Source: Cytophagales bacterium Ga0077538
GTDB lineage: Bacteria; Bacteroidota; Bacteroidia; Cytophagales; Cyclobacteriaceae
Length of the DNA stretch: 38,525 nt
Assembly: GCA_001464155.1 (NCBI GenBank)
Contig: LNEN01000227.1
Span: 1 to 38,525 of the forward strand
Direction: 5' to 3'
Part shown: piece by piece, positions 13,731 through 21,172 of the stretch
Numbering within the stretch: position 1 is the stretch's first letter
Layout of the letters: every line of letters starts with the position of its first letter
The notes under the pieces: model-generated
What the model was told of the DNA's origin: nothing
The model's input: only the letters and a program-made list of their open reading frames with translations
Database searches by the model: none
Position numbers and translations under genes: made by a program

Positions 13731-14155
13731 TCTTCGTATCCCTCAAGTTCTCCGTACAAAATTAGATCAGAAGCCACGCTCGATTCAGCTTTCAATTTTT
13801 TCCCCGGTGCAACCCGAAAGAAGAAATTACCAAAGGCATCATACCTAACTCCTGAAATCTGGTAGGTCGGATCATTGATTAATTTTATAGCCAACGAACC
13901 AGCCAACTGGCCACTGTTAGCAGGAATACTTACCACATGGATTTTCTCAGGGTTAGCGCCTGCATTATCAGTTTCGTAAATCGTTAATGTAACGGGAGCT
14001 GCGTTCTTGTTAATTGCGATTAGCTTCGTTAAATCTCTCAAGTAAGTTGCATCTGCTGCAAACATATCAGCTCCACCTCCAGCGTTAGATACCACAACTC
14101 TAAAGGGTACCACCTTGTTTGCATTTCTGAAATGTTGTGTCGTGTTGATAGCCAT
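13727..14155 (-). CDS. Small tail-tip or decoration protein, 142 aa
   Basis: Beta-rich (MAINTTQHFRNANKVVPFRV, VTLTIYETDNAGANPEKIHV, SIPANSGQLAGSLAIKLIND), ending GELEGYEE. The pattern of alternating strands and Gly/Asn turns fits a jelly-roll-like virion component. It is between the tail-fibre-like protein and the propeller protein in the same leftward operon, overlapping the latter by ATGA. Probably a spacer or chaperone-like structural part of the host-binding device. Family not identified. Confidence 0.6.
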   Translation of the reverse strand: MAINTTQHFRNANKVVPFRVVVSNAGGGADMFAADATYLRDLTKLIAINKNAAPVTLTIYETDNAGANPEKIHVVSIPANSGQLAGSLAIKLINDPTYQISGVRYDAFGNFFFRVAPGKKLKAESSVASDLILYGELEGYEE

Positions 14156-14161
14156 TTTCTT

Positions 14162-15682
14162 TTACATGGATATACCCATGCCTCCTATGTTAAGTTTGTT
14201 TTTCAATTTGTTAATTACCTGTTGCGTCACTGCTCCATCGGTATTGTTGCCATAGTCGTTGTACAACTTTGCAATTCCTTTAACAGAAGGTGTGGCATCG
14301 GCAACCGGTGCACCGCTGGCAATAATCCACTGCACGTCTTCATCATCCCAGATGTACTTAACAGCATCTACACTTACACCTCCATTTACAATAGCATAAT
14401 CACCAGGATTCGCTGTAGGCAAAGCGGCTTCAAGTGCTACAAGGCTTGCATACTCACCTCTAAAATGATCCTGATTTCTTGGTTGTATACCAATTAAAAC
14501 TCCACCGCTTTGGTACACTCCAAATATCCAATCGCTTTCGGTAGTGGTGAGCACACCACTCGGGCTTACATAAATGTAATCGCCTACCGCAGGCGAACCA
14601 GTAATGGGTGTTGTGGCCAAGCCAGACTGTTGAAGTATGTAATAACTACCTGAGCTGAATCGCTGTATCACAACCGCCCAGGGCTTGTCTGCAGCTGAGC
14701 TCACTTTCGTAAAGTCATGCTTCAACACATCACCTACAACCAGCGTAGGGCTTGCCTGAAAGTAAGCACGCGTTACGTGTGGGAACTCTGCCCAGGTGCT
14801 GATGGCTCCCGTGCTTCCATCGTTTACATTAGTAAAAATCTTTCCACCGTTTTTAGTGCCCAACTTTACTTGTATGGTGGCATTGATATACTGATCGCCA
14901 AAAGACGCATAGCGCATATCCTGTCGAGGGGTAAGCACCCAGGGAGATCCGGAAATAAATGGAGGCACAGCAGTTTGCCCCAGCGAAGTAAGCTCGTATA
15001 CTTTATTACGCTGCCAGTCATCTTCATGCAATACCAGCAAAGAGTCGCCCACGTTTATGGTTACGCCATCTTTAGAAGTGAACGGTCCATTGGCAGTAGC
15101 ACGCAAGCAACCATCTACACCGCCAAGGGTTACCACTGTGTAACTTGGCAGGGCTGAGGTCGTGCTGGCCTTTGCTACTTTCTTCCAGTGCAGCTGCGCC
15201 CAGTTGTCTGCAATAATGGGCTTCCAGTTGGCCTTGTCGGCATCAGGAGAAACACTGCTGTTGAATGGGCGTGAAGGATTCGTGAGCAAACACAACTCAC
15301 CATTCCAGTAAACAATTACAAGTCCTGCACCAAACACACCCGGTGCCCATTCTTTAATAGCACTACCACTACTCGGGCTTACTTCTATCCAAAAATCATC
15401 TTCGGTGATATCCGGATTGGTGGGCGGCTGGTGCCCAATGTTGTTGGCAACTTTACTATTCCAAAAGCGCAGGTTTCCGTTATCATCCGGGTGCGTACTA
15501 AAGGCACCATCACCTGTGCCATCAGCATTAAAATCTAAGAGGGCAGTCCAGGCCGGTATGCCCGTGGTAATGCTTTGCGTGATAAAGTCTATTACAGAAT
15601 CGAATACTATAAATTCCTGCTCAATGGTACGCTGGGCCAGCAGGGTTGCTCTAATAAAGTTTTTTTGTTCCTGGGCTGTCAT
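14162..15682 (-). CDS. Tail-fibre-like protein with carbohydrate-binding-like segment, 506 aa
   Basis: N-terminal 100 residues (MTAQEQKNFIRATLLAQRTI) look like a baseplate-attachment region. Residues about 109-155 (KEWAPGVFGAGLVIVYWNGE followed by LCLLTNPSRPFN and DKANWKPI) resemble the chitin-binding-like module (CBM5/12 style) often found in phage fibres. The middle (GDSLLVLHEDDWQRNKVYEL, YKLTS-type strands) and the C-terminus (GKGIAKLYNDYGNNTDGAVT, then QQVINKLKNKL) match tail-fibre C-terminal collar patterns. The start overlaps the 206-aa gene by four bases. A role in adsorption is inferred from module types and position. Confidence 0.75.
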   Translation of the reverse strand: MTAQEQKNFIRATLLAQRTIEQEFIVFDSVIDFITQSITTGIPAWTALLDFNADGTGDGAFSTHPDDNGNLRFWNSKVANNIGHQPPTNPDITEDDFWIEVSPSSGSAIKEWAPGVFGAGLVIVYWNGELCLLTNPSRPFNSSVSPDADKANWKPIIADNWAQLHWKKVAKASTTSALPSYTVVTLGGVDGCLRATANGPFTSKDGVTINVGDSLLVLHEDDWQRNKVYELTSLGQTAVPPFISGSPWVLTPRQDMRYASFGDQYINATIQVKLGTKNGGKIFTNVNDGSTGAISTWAEFPHVTRAYFQASPTLVVGDVLKHDFTKVSSAADKPWAVVIQRFSSGSYYILQQSGLATTPITGSPAVGDYIYVSPSGVLTTTESDWIFGVYQSGGVLIGIQPRNQDHFRGEYASLVALEAALPTANPGDYAIVNGGVSVDAVKYIWDDEDVQWIIASGAPVADATPSVKGIAKLYNDYGNNTDGAVTQQVINKLKNKLNIGGMGISM

Positions 15683-16299
15683 GATACAGTAAAGTATTCG
15701 GTTAAGGAATAGTTAGAAGTAATGTTAAACTCTTCACCTGGTTGCAACAGACCGATAACGGCACCATTGAAGCGCACCACTGCCGGTGCTGCACCCACGG
15801 GTGGTGTGCCTGCAGTACCATTGTAAAAGAAAGTATTGTCGGGGCCTTCGTAGTAGAACACCCCTTCGTAGAAGTTGCCATCGGCAAATCGGCTGCCCGT
15901 GTTGTGGTCGAAGCTAAAGCGCATGGGCGCGTGCAGCTGGCCTACTAACTTTTGCTGGCCGCTGCCATCGGTGTAGAGCAAAATGAATTCGTCTTGCGTA
16001 GCCAACTCCAGCATGGCACGTATGGCAGGCTGGTCTTTCGGGATCACCACCCGCAAGCGAGTATCCTTCTTCTCACCTTCGCGTGTTTGCTGGCCACGGC
16101 TTTGGAGATTTGGTGTGTCGAGCGTAGCCTTCCAGGTGTTAAACCCAGTAACGCCAGGCTTAAAGGTTATCACCCCATACACCTGCCCGTTTACCGGATC
16201 GGGTATGCTCAACACATCTCGCTTGCTGATCACCTTTAGGTCTATAAGACCACCGAGGTTATCGCTGTATAAACTGTTTATGTTTTGGAGGTAGCTCAC
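15679..16299 (-). CDS. Tail-tube-like virion protein, 206 aa
   Basis: It begins MSYLQNINSLYSDNLGGLID. The second half (EFILLYTDGSGQQKLVGQLH, NFYEGVFYYEGPDNTFFYNG) follows the same order of strands as the rightward 183-aa tail-tube candidate (PLLVLYKQGNTGKRYCLGLQ and CAHGPIEYNGT). I therefore read it as a diverged tail-tube-like or distal-tail protein. It heads the fibre-type genes 14162-12336 on the minus strand with overlapping ends, so it may connect fibre to tail tip. Similarity is by eye and modest. Confidence 0.55.
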   Translation of the reverse strand: MSYLQNINSLYSDNLGGLIDLKVISKRDVLSIPDPVNGQVYGVITFKPGVTGFNTWKATLDTPNLQSRGQQTREGEKKDTRLRVVIPKDQPAIRAMLELATQDEFILLYTDGSGQQKLVGQLHAPMRFSFDHNTGSRFADGNFYEGVFYYEGPDNTFFYNGTAGTPPVGAAPAVVRFNGAVIGLLQPGEEFNITSNYSLTEYFTVS

Positions 16300-16405
16300 G
16301 ATTCGAAATTCGTGAGACTATAAGACGATTTGTAGGACGGCTTTAGGCAGATTTTAGCAAGCCACAAAGCAACAAGACAAAAGCTATATTGATATAGGAC
16401 AAAAT

Positions 16406-16873
16406 CTATTTAAAAACTTCTACCCGTTGGTAGTGTTTATAGGCTGCATCGAGGTTGTAATCATCCACCAGCTTGTAGTGTTCGAGGAAAGAGCGGCAAG
16501 CCGTGTACTCCGGTATGCCAGTAATGCGCTGCGCTTCTATGTGCGTGAGCATGCTTTCTTTCAACCACATGTCCACATCAATGTTTATGCGCACGAGTTT
16601 TCCCAGGCGAGGGCTCAGGCTCATCATGTAGGTGCTTAAGGCAATGGTAATGTCATCCGTAAGCTGGTCGCGGTATTGGTCATTGTGTTCCTTGGCACGG
16701 TCCTTTCTGTTTTCGCGAAGTGCCGCCAGCACCATCTTGCCCAGCAGGCTGTGCTCATCTACCGGTATGGGCTTACTTACATCAAGGCCCTGGTGCTCTT
16801 TCAAAAACTTTTTCACGCGCTTGTACACCGGTACTTTAAAATGATTGGGGCGGTAGTTGTCGAATAGTTCCAT
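16406..16873 (-). CDS. Hypothetical helical protein, 155 aa, first gene of leftward block
   Basis: Sequence MELFDNYRPNHFKVPVYKRV is followed by a helical charged body (LAALRENRKDRAKEHNDQYR) and MMSLSPRLGKLVRINIDVDM. No known motif. It is divergent from the prohead protease and 106 bases upstream of the tail-tube-like gene. An 11-base inverted repeat (TGTAGGACGGC at 16331-16341, GCCGTCCTACA at 16954-16964) lies on both sides of the gene. A weak -7-like TGTATTTG on the minus strand precedes it. Function unknown. Confidence 0.6.
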   Translation of the reverse strand: MELFDNYRPNHFKVPVYKRVKKFLKEHQGLDVSKPIPVDEHSLLGKMVLAALRENRKDRAKEHNDQYRDQLTDDITIALSTYMMSLSPRLGKLVRINIDVDMWLKESMLTHIEAQRITGIPEYTACRSFLEHYKLVDDYNLDAAYKHYQRVEVFK

Positions 16874-16884
16874 AATGTTTGTCA

Positions 16885-16908
16885 GCCTGAGCTTGTCGAA
16901 GGCTCAGC
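16885..16908. repeat. REP-like hairpin (GAGCTTGTCGAAGG type)
   Basis: CTGAG (16887-16891) pairs with CTCAG (16903-16907), with inner CTT/AAG pairs around GTCG, forming a stable hairpin just upstream of the leftward operon start. The GAGCTTGTCGAAGG core is a dispersed palindrome common in Bacteroidota chromosomes (recalled, not searched). It would lie in the 5' leader of the leftward mRNA. Confidence 0.5.
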
Positions 16909-16921
16909 GAAGATACAAATA

Positions 16922-16950
16922 CAGAATCTTAATTCTGAAACATTTCAGAA
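16922..16950. promoter_or_regulatory. Nested inverted repeats at the divergent late promoter region
   Basis: TTCTGAAA (16933-16940) and TTTCAGAA (16943-16950) are perfect 8-bp inverted arms two bases apart. CAGAAT (16922-16927) pairs with ATTCTG (16932-16937) in an overlapping repeat. They sit between the leftward tail block (start 16873) and the rightward late operon (start 17000). The TCTGAAACA part recurs right beside the integrase start, so one regulator may act at both. Confidence 0.5.
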
Positions 16951-16999
16951 ACTGCCGTCCTACAGAAACTATCCGAATAAATCAAAATTTACTTCCGAA

Positions 17000-18331
17000 A
17001 TGATCGAGTTATTACAATACAGACAGTGGGCCATGAATGAAGCATACATGCGGGTAATGACACCCCGCGTGCTCGATGCTATTAAGAATGGCGTTACACT
17101 TATTGAAAAGAAAACCCAATCCGACTATGAAGTAAGAATAGAATCACTCTTTGCTGCGGGAACAGACGAAGAGGTAGAAGTGAGCTACAGCCGCGACACC
17201 AACAGTGGTTTCCCGATTGCTAAAGTGGGCAGCAAGAACATCATGCTTATGTCAGTGATCGGTCCGCTTAGTAAGTATGGCGGCATGTGCAGCATGGGTA
17301 TGCAGGACTATGCCAAGGTCATCAACATGATGAATGCCAACACCAACATACACGGCATGGTCATGATCATCGATTCGCCTGGTGGCACAGTAGATGGAAC
17401 ACCCGAGCTGGGGCTTACCATTAAGAACAGTGCCAAGCCGATTGGTGTATTTGGCGATGGCATGGTGGCAAGTGCCGCCTTGTGGATTGCCAGCCAATCA
17501 TCTGTAATCGTTGGCAATAAAAACAACCCCACCGAGTTTGGCAGCATCGGCACTTTATTGGTGACGGAGAATTACACCAACATGATGGATGCCGGCAACT
17601 TTCCCAAAGTGAAGATCCACCGCGCACCCCAGAGCACCGAAAAAGCCCTGGTCAATTATGTAGAAGAAATCACAGACGATTTGCAGGAAGGTATTAATGG
17701 AGAGCTGAAAGAGATTACCGATCTCTTTATTTCTGCTGTTAAGACTGGCCGAGGCGAAGTGCTGGATACCAAAGCAGAAGGCCTCTTTAAAGGCCGCATG
17801 TTTAGCGTAAGCGATAGTAAGAAAATGGGATTGATTGATGCCGTAGGTACTCTGCAAACGGCTATCAACAAAGTGGCTGCCCTGGCACGCAACGAACAAA
17901 AAACAACAAGTAAAAAAGAAGAAGAAAATATGTTTGGATCAGAAGCAAAAGATCAACTCAAAGCAGAACAGGAAGCGCATGCTAATACCAAAGCGGATCT
18001 TGCTCTAGCCGAACAGCGGATCGCTGCCGAGCAGGAGAAGCTCCAGCAGGCAACAAACGAGAAGGCCGCGCTGGAAGCCAGAATTTCAGTACTTGAAGCC
18101 GAGGCAAACACACATGCCGAAGCTGTCGCTGCTAAAGAAGCAGAGATCACACAATTGAAAGAAGCCATTGCCCAAGCCCCAGCTGCTTCTGTTACCACTG
18201 TAGTGCCCAACGAAGAAAAAGAGGCCGAAGTAGCTGGCGACAAAGACGGTGCCACTAACCAAAAAAGCAAGTACCGCACACCGACCGATGATGAGGCCGA
18301 TGCCATTGTTAAACTAACCCAACCCAAATAA
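17000..18331 (+). CDS. S49 (SppA/ClpP-fold) prohead protease fused to scaffold region, 443 aa
   Basis: Residues about 75-295 form an S49 peptidase: HGMVMIIDSPGGTVDGTPEL, GDGMVASAALWIAS with catalytic Ser158, then TEFGSIGTLLVTEN. This is the phage capsid maturation protease that trims scaffold and capsid protein. After a linker (NEQKTTSKKEEENMFG) the C-terminal 133 residues are a long coiled coil (DQLKAEQEAHANTKADLALA), typical of a scaffold. Directly followed by the major capsid gene, five bases later, which is the expected neighbour. The layout resembles lambda C/Nu3. Length is normal for a protease-scaffold fusion. Confidence 0.9.
   Translation: MIELLQYRQWAMNEAYMRVMTPRVLDAIKNGVTLIEKKTQSDYEVRIESLFAAGTDEEVEVSYSRDTNSGFPIAKVGSKNIMLMSVIGPLSKYGGMCSMGMQDYAKVINMMNANTNIHGMVMIIDSPGGTVDGTPELGLTIKNSAKPIGVFGDGMVASAALWIASQSSVIVGNKNNPTEFGSIGTLLVTENYTNMMDAGNFPKVKIHRAPQSTEKALVNYVEEITDDLQEGINGELKEITDLFISAVKTGRGEVLDTKAEGLFKGRMFSVSDSKKMGLIDAVGTLQTAINKVAALARNEQKTTSKKEEENMFGSEAKDQLKAEQEAHANTKADLALAEQRIAAEQEKLQQATNEKAALEARISVLEAEANTHAEAVAAKEAEITQLKEAIAQAPAASVTTVVPNEEKEAEVAGDKDGATNQKSKYRTPTDDEADAIVKLTQPK
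17930..18331 (+). CDS. Possible nested scaffold protein from internal start, 133 aa
   Basis: In-frame ATG at 17930 (residue 311 of the protease, MFGSEAKDQLKAEQEAHANT) is preceded by the purine-rich GAAGAAGAAAAT, a leader that suits Bacteroidota initiation better than a Shine-Dalgarno. Starting here yields the coiled-coil scaffold alone, as lambda Nu3 is produced from inside gene C. The start is inferred; only the ATG, its leader and the domain boundary are visible. Confidence 0.45.
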   Translation: MFGSEAKDQLKAEQEAHANTKADLALAEQRIAAEQEKLQQATNEKAALEARISVLEAEANTHAEAVAAKEAEITQLKEAIAQAPAASVTTVVPNEEKEAEVAGDKDGATNQKSKYRTPTDDEADAIVKLTQPK

Positions 18332-18335
18332 GAAA

Positions 18336-19571
18336 ATGAAAAAATTAATTGCCTTTGCAGGCTTACTCTTGATGACGGCCCTGGCCGTGGCCACTCCTTT
18401 AGGAGCTATGGCGTTCTTCCTTGCCGCTCCTGGCAACTATGTAGTGCTGGGCACTGCAGTTGAAGTATCGGCCATCACCGCTTATGCCGATGAGCACAAG
18501 CGCGATTTGATCGCAACCCTCGTGAATGGTTTGGATATCGCTAACGATATCACCGTTATACCGAATGTTAAAAACAAGATTGCCCTTACTAAACTAACCA
18601 TTGGCGATGGCTTGCGCCCTTATGCTGCTAACCACGAACCAAAAGCTGGCCAATTAGTATTTAGCGATCGTTACTTAGAAACCGCCATTGGTAAGCGCGA
18701 CTTACTGATCGACTACCGCGACTTTAAGAGCAAGCACTTAGCATGGAGAACCCGCCCAGGTAATGCTGCTGGCAAAACTATCAACGACATGGACTTCGCT
18801 CCATTCGTGTGGGATCAGGTAATCAAAGGCGTGCAGCGCGAAATCAACGACCAGGTATCGTACTTTGGTTTTGATAAATCAACTGCAGCTGTTTACTCAG
18901 AAGCATCTACCTATGCAGCCAATGCCTACATCATCTTCCCTGTAAATGGTGTAAATGAATACTTCCAGAACATCTCTGGTTCTACCACTACTGCTGGGCA
19001 AGATCCATTGGATACTCCAGCCAAGTGGTTGAATGTAACGGCCCGTGCCGTAGTGCCAGGCTTAAAGAGCTACATCGATGCAGCCATTGCAGGCGGCTTC
19101 TCTGTAACTGCTACTGGTGCCGTAACCGATGCAGCCACAGCATTGTCTGCCTTTAAAACATTGTTCCGTGCCATGCCTATTACGTATAAGAACTGGGGAG
19201 TAATCATCCACGCATCAGTAACGGATTGCGAATTCTTAATGGATGCTTTGGCAACACGCACACAATATGTGAGTGCTGATACCGCCAGCATGATTAAGCA
19301 AGGCTTAATTCCAATTCCTGAAACTGGTGGAAAAGGATTTGCGAAAATTGCTACCTGGTTAGGTACCAGCCGCAGATTAATTGCCGAACCAATGGAAATG
19401 AGCGGTGGCACAGCTTACGGTCTTAACCTGGTAATGGGAACAGACTTACTCAGCGATGCAGCCACTATCAACAACATCCCGGATGTGTACACCATCAAGT
19501 CAGGTATTACCGTAGACCTGGGTTTCCAGATCTCTGACCTGAGCGCATTGAAATTAGGTAACCAAGCTTAA
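18336..19571 (+). CDS. Major capsid protein candidate, 411 aa
   Basis: Directly follows the protease-scaffold gene and is the right length for an HK97-type capsid protein. The body is alpha/beta with AITAYADEHKRDLIATLVNG, a loop region DYRDFKSKHLAWRTRPGNAA and a C-terminal VYTIKSGITVDLGFQISDLS. The first 33 residues are hydrophobic and signal-peptide-like (MKKLIAFAGLLLMTALAVAT), which is odd for a capsid and might be a delta-domain-type leader cleaved by the upstream protease. Capsid identity rests on position and length, as no single motif is diagnostic. Confidence 0.75.
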   Translation: MKKLIAFAGLLLMTALAVATPLGAMAFFLAAPGNYVVLGTAVEVSAITAYADEHKRDLIATLVNGLDIANDITVIPNVKNKIALTKLTIGDGLRPYAANHEPKAGQLVFSDRYLETAIGKRDLLIDYRDFKSKHLAWRTRPGNAAGKTINDMDFAPFVWDQVIKGVQREINDQVSYFGFDKSTAAVYSEASTYAANAYIIFPVNGVNEYFQNISGSTTTAGQDPLDTPAKWLNVTARAVVPGLKSYIDAAIAGGFSVTATGAVTDAATALSAFKTLFRAMPITYKNWGVIIHASVTDCEFLMDALATRTQYVSADTASMIKQGLIPIPETGGKGFAKIATWLGTSRRLIAEPMEMSGGTAYGLNLVMGTDLLSDAATINNIPDVYTIKSGITVDLGFQISDLSALKLGNQA

Positions 19572-19583
19572 CCACACGTTAGC

Positions 19584-19895
19584 ATGGCAGTAAAGAAATG
19601 GACATCGCTGTCTGCCGAAGAGCAGGCAGCGATTCTACAAAAAGTAGACGAAGGCGCAGAGCTTAGCAAAGCCGAAGCCACACAGCACGCACAGTACTTA
19701 CGAGGCCTTAGTGAAGAAGAAAAACAGTACCGTTTTATTACGCCTGCCTTCAACCACAATGGTGTTGAGTACAAAAGTGCGCAGCTTGAAAAGCTTATCG
19801 AAGAAGGCGATGAAACAGCCCTGGCCCTGGTGCCCGAGCTGATCCGCTTAGGTCAAATTGTTGAAGAAAAATCCACTGCCCAGGAGGGCGAGTAA
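19584..19895 (+). CDS. Small acidic structural-region protein, 103 aa
   Basis: Helical and acidic (MAVKKWTSLSAEEQAAILQK, then GAELSKAEATQHAQYLRGLS), ending in VEEKSTAQEGE. It lies 12 bases after the capsid gene and two bases before the tail-tube candidate, in the same operon. It could be a head-completion or decoration protein, but no motif proves it. No signal peptide or membrane segment. Confidence 0.65.
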   Translation: MAVKKWTSLSAEEQAAILQKVDEGAELSKAEATQHAQYLRGLSEEEKQYRFITPAFNHNGVEYKSAQLEKLIEEGDETALALVPELIRLGQIVEEKSTAQEGE

Positions 19896-19897
19896 GC

Positions 19898-20449
19898 ATG
19901 GACGATTTATTATACACCCAAGGGCAAGACAATATGAGCGGCCTTATTGGCGAGCTCGAAATTGTAGCACAAGCCGATGTGGACGATGCCTCTCTGCCTG
20001 CTTTGGCGGCTGCCGGTGATCTGAGCATTACAGGCAACATTGTACTAAAGGCAGGTAAGAAATTTGGTCGCATGTACATTACTGTCGATAGCGGCAGCAT
20101 GGACGGTGCCACCGTAGGAAGCTACGATGCCAAGAGTGGCGAGTGGATGCTGAAAGGCCGCTACCCGCGCCTGGACAAAGGCTTCTTCAATTGGTTGCGC
20201 GGAATCCAGAACGGACCCCTGCTGGTATTGTACAAGCAAGGCAACACCGGTAAGCGCTACTGCTTAGGCTTGCAAAATTTTGATAAGACCACCACTACCC
20301 TTCAACTAGGCCGTGGCGTTTACTTCGAAACAGGCGAGTTTAAAACAGGTGGTGCTCCTGCTGATGAGGCAGGTGGAACCATCACCTTTAAGTGGGCATG
20401 CGCGCACGGTCCCATCGAGTACAACGGTACAGTCGATGTAACAGCATAA
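19898..20449 (+). CDS. Major tail tube-like protein, 183 aa
   Basis: The sequence MDDLLYTQGQDNMSGLIGEL with strands SITGNIVLKAGKKFGRMYIT and GPLLVLYKQGNTGKRYCLGL, ending GPIEYNGTVDVTA, is beta-rich and of typical tail-tube length. The leftward 206-aa protein shows the same order of elements. Followed by an intrinsic terminator at 20488-20524, so the protease-capsid-tube genes form one transcription unit. Identity as tube versus head-decoration is not certain from sequence alone. Confidence 0.55.
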   Translation: MDDLLYTQGQDNMSGLIGELEIVAQADVDDASLPALAAAGDLSITGNIVLKAGKKFGRMYITVDSGSMDGATVGSYDAKSGEWMLKGRYPRLDKGFFNWLRGIQNGPLLVLYKQGNTGKRYCLGLQNFDKTTTTLQLGRGVYFETGEFKTGGAPADEAGGTITFKWACAHGPIEYNGTVDVTA

Positions 20450-20487
20450 GAATTAGCAGACGGCTATAGGTTTAGATTGGTTATGAA

Positions 20488-20524
20488 CGGGAAGCCTCTC
20501 CTTAGCGGGAGGGGCTTTTTTATT
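20488..20524 (+). terminator. Intrinsic terminator after tail-tube gene
   Basis: AAGCCTCTCC (20492-20501) and GGGAGGGGCTT (20507-20517) form a GC-rich stem with a five-base loop, followed by a run of six T (20516-20521). This is the classic rho-independent form on the plus strand. Confidence 0.85.
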
Positions 20525-20559
20525 TAGACAAGGGGACAGTTTTTCTGAACAAAATTTTA

Positions 20560-20781
20560 ATGGTACGAGCAAAATTTAAAGTAACAGCCATTGAACCGAA
20601 TACTGGTGGTGGCGATGGTAAGTCAATAACATTATTCCCAGTAACTGGCGGTAGTGTTGAGAACGAAAGTTTTTACAAGTATACTCCTGGGGGTTCAATC
20701 CTTTTATCCACCATCAACGAAGAAGCTGCAAAGCAATTCGAAGTAGGTAAGGAGTTCTATGTAGACTTTTCTGAGGCATAA
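20560..20781 (+). CDS. Small conserved phage protein, 73 aa, between two terminators
   Basis: MVRAKFKVTAIEPNTGGGDG, then KSITLFPVTGGSVENESFYK and a C-terminal FEVGKEFYVDFSEA. This beta-rich pattern (K-F-x-V ... ENxSFxKYTPxG ... GKEYYVDF) is familiar from many phages and looks like a small OB- or SH3-like fold; no function is known to me. Terminators lie directly before (20488-20524) and after (20786-20815), so it is transcribed alone, perhaps strongly. Its promoter must be inside 20525-20559, which is AT-rich without a perfect TAnnTTTG. Confidence 0.7.
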   Translation: MVRAKFKVTAIEPNTGGGDGKSITLFPVTGGSVENESFYKYTPGGSILLSTINEEAAKQFEVGKEFYVDFSEA

Positions 20782-20785
20782 AAGT

Positions 20786-20815
20786 AAATGCCCTACAATC
20801 GCGTGGGGCATTTTT
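20786..20815 (+). terminator. Intrinsic terminator after 73-aa gene
   Basis: AAATGCCC (20786-20793) pairs perfectly with GGGCATTT (20806-20813) around a 12-base loop, followed by a T-run to 20815. It begins four bases after the stop codon at 20779-20781. Confidence 0.85.
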
Positions 20816-20857
20816 ACAGTCCTAAAAAACCAACAGTACATTCAGCACTTTCACAAC

Positions 20858-21172
20858 ATGATCGGCATCGATAAAGTACTTACGCATTTTGACGACACGT
20901 ACAATGAAAGCGATTTCAAAGTGAACGAGTACGGCCTGCGCTTTATCACCGAAGATGGCCGCGTGCGCACCATGCGTGCCAAAAAGAAATTGAAAGCCCC
21001 CAAGCAGGGCTTGCGCAAACCCACCAGCGACCGAGGCCAGTACCTCTACAACCTGCAGCGCCTGGGCAATATGTTGTTGGAAGATCTTGACATTAACGAA
21101 CCGCGCACGGTAAAGCCTGCCACGTTCTTCTCCTTTAAAAAAGCAAGTGGTTGGGAGGCCATACACCACTAA
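20858..21172 (+). CDS. Hypothetical protein upstream of portal, 104 aa
   Basis: Basic (MIGIDKVLTHFDDTYNESDF, then VRTMRAKKKLKAPKQGLRKP), with a TAATG overlap with the portal start at 21170-21174. The second half (RGQYLYNLQRLGNMLLEDLD) is helical. The basic patch could contact DNA or a negatively charged protein. No family recognised; it is co-translated with the portal and could assist portal assembly. Confidence 0.6.
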   Translation: MIGIDKVLTHFDDTYNESDFKVNEYGLRFITEDGRVRTMRAKKKLKAPKQGLRKPTSDRGQYLYNLQRLGNMLLEDLDINEPRTVKPATFFSFKKASGWEAIHH

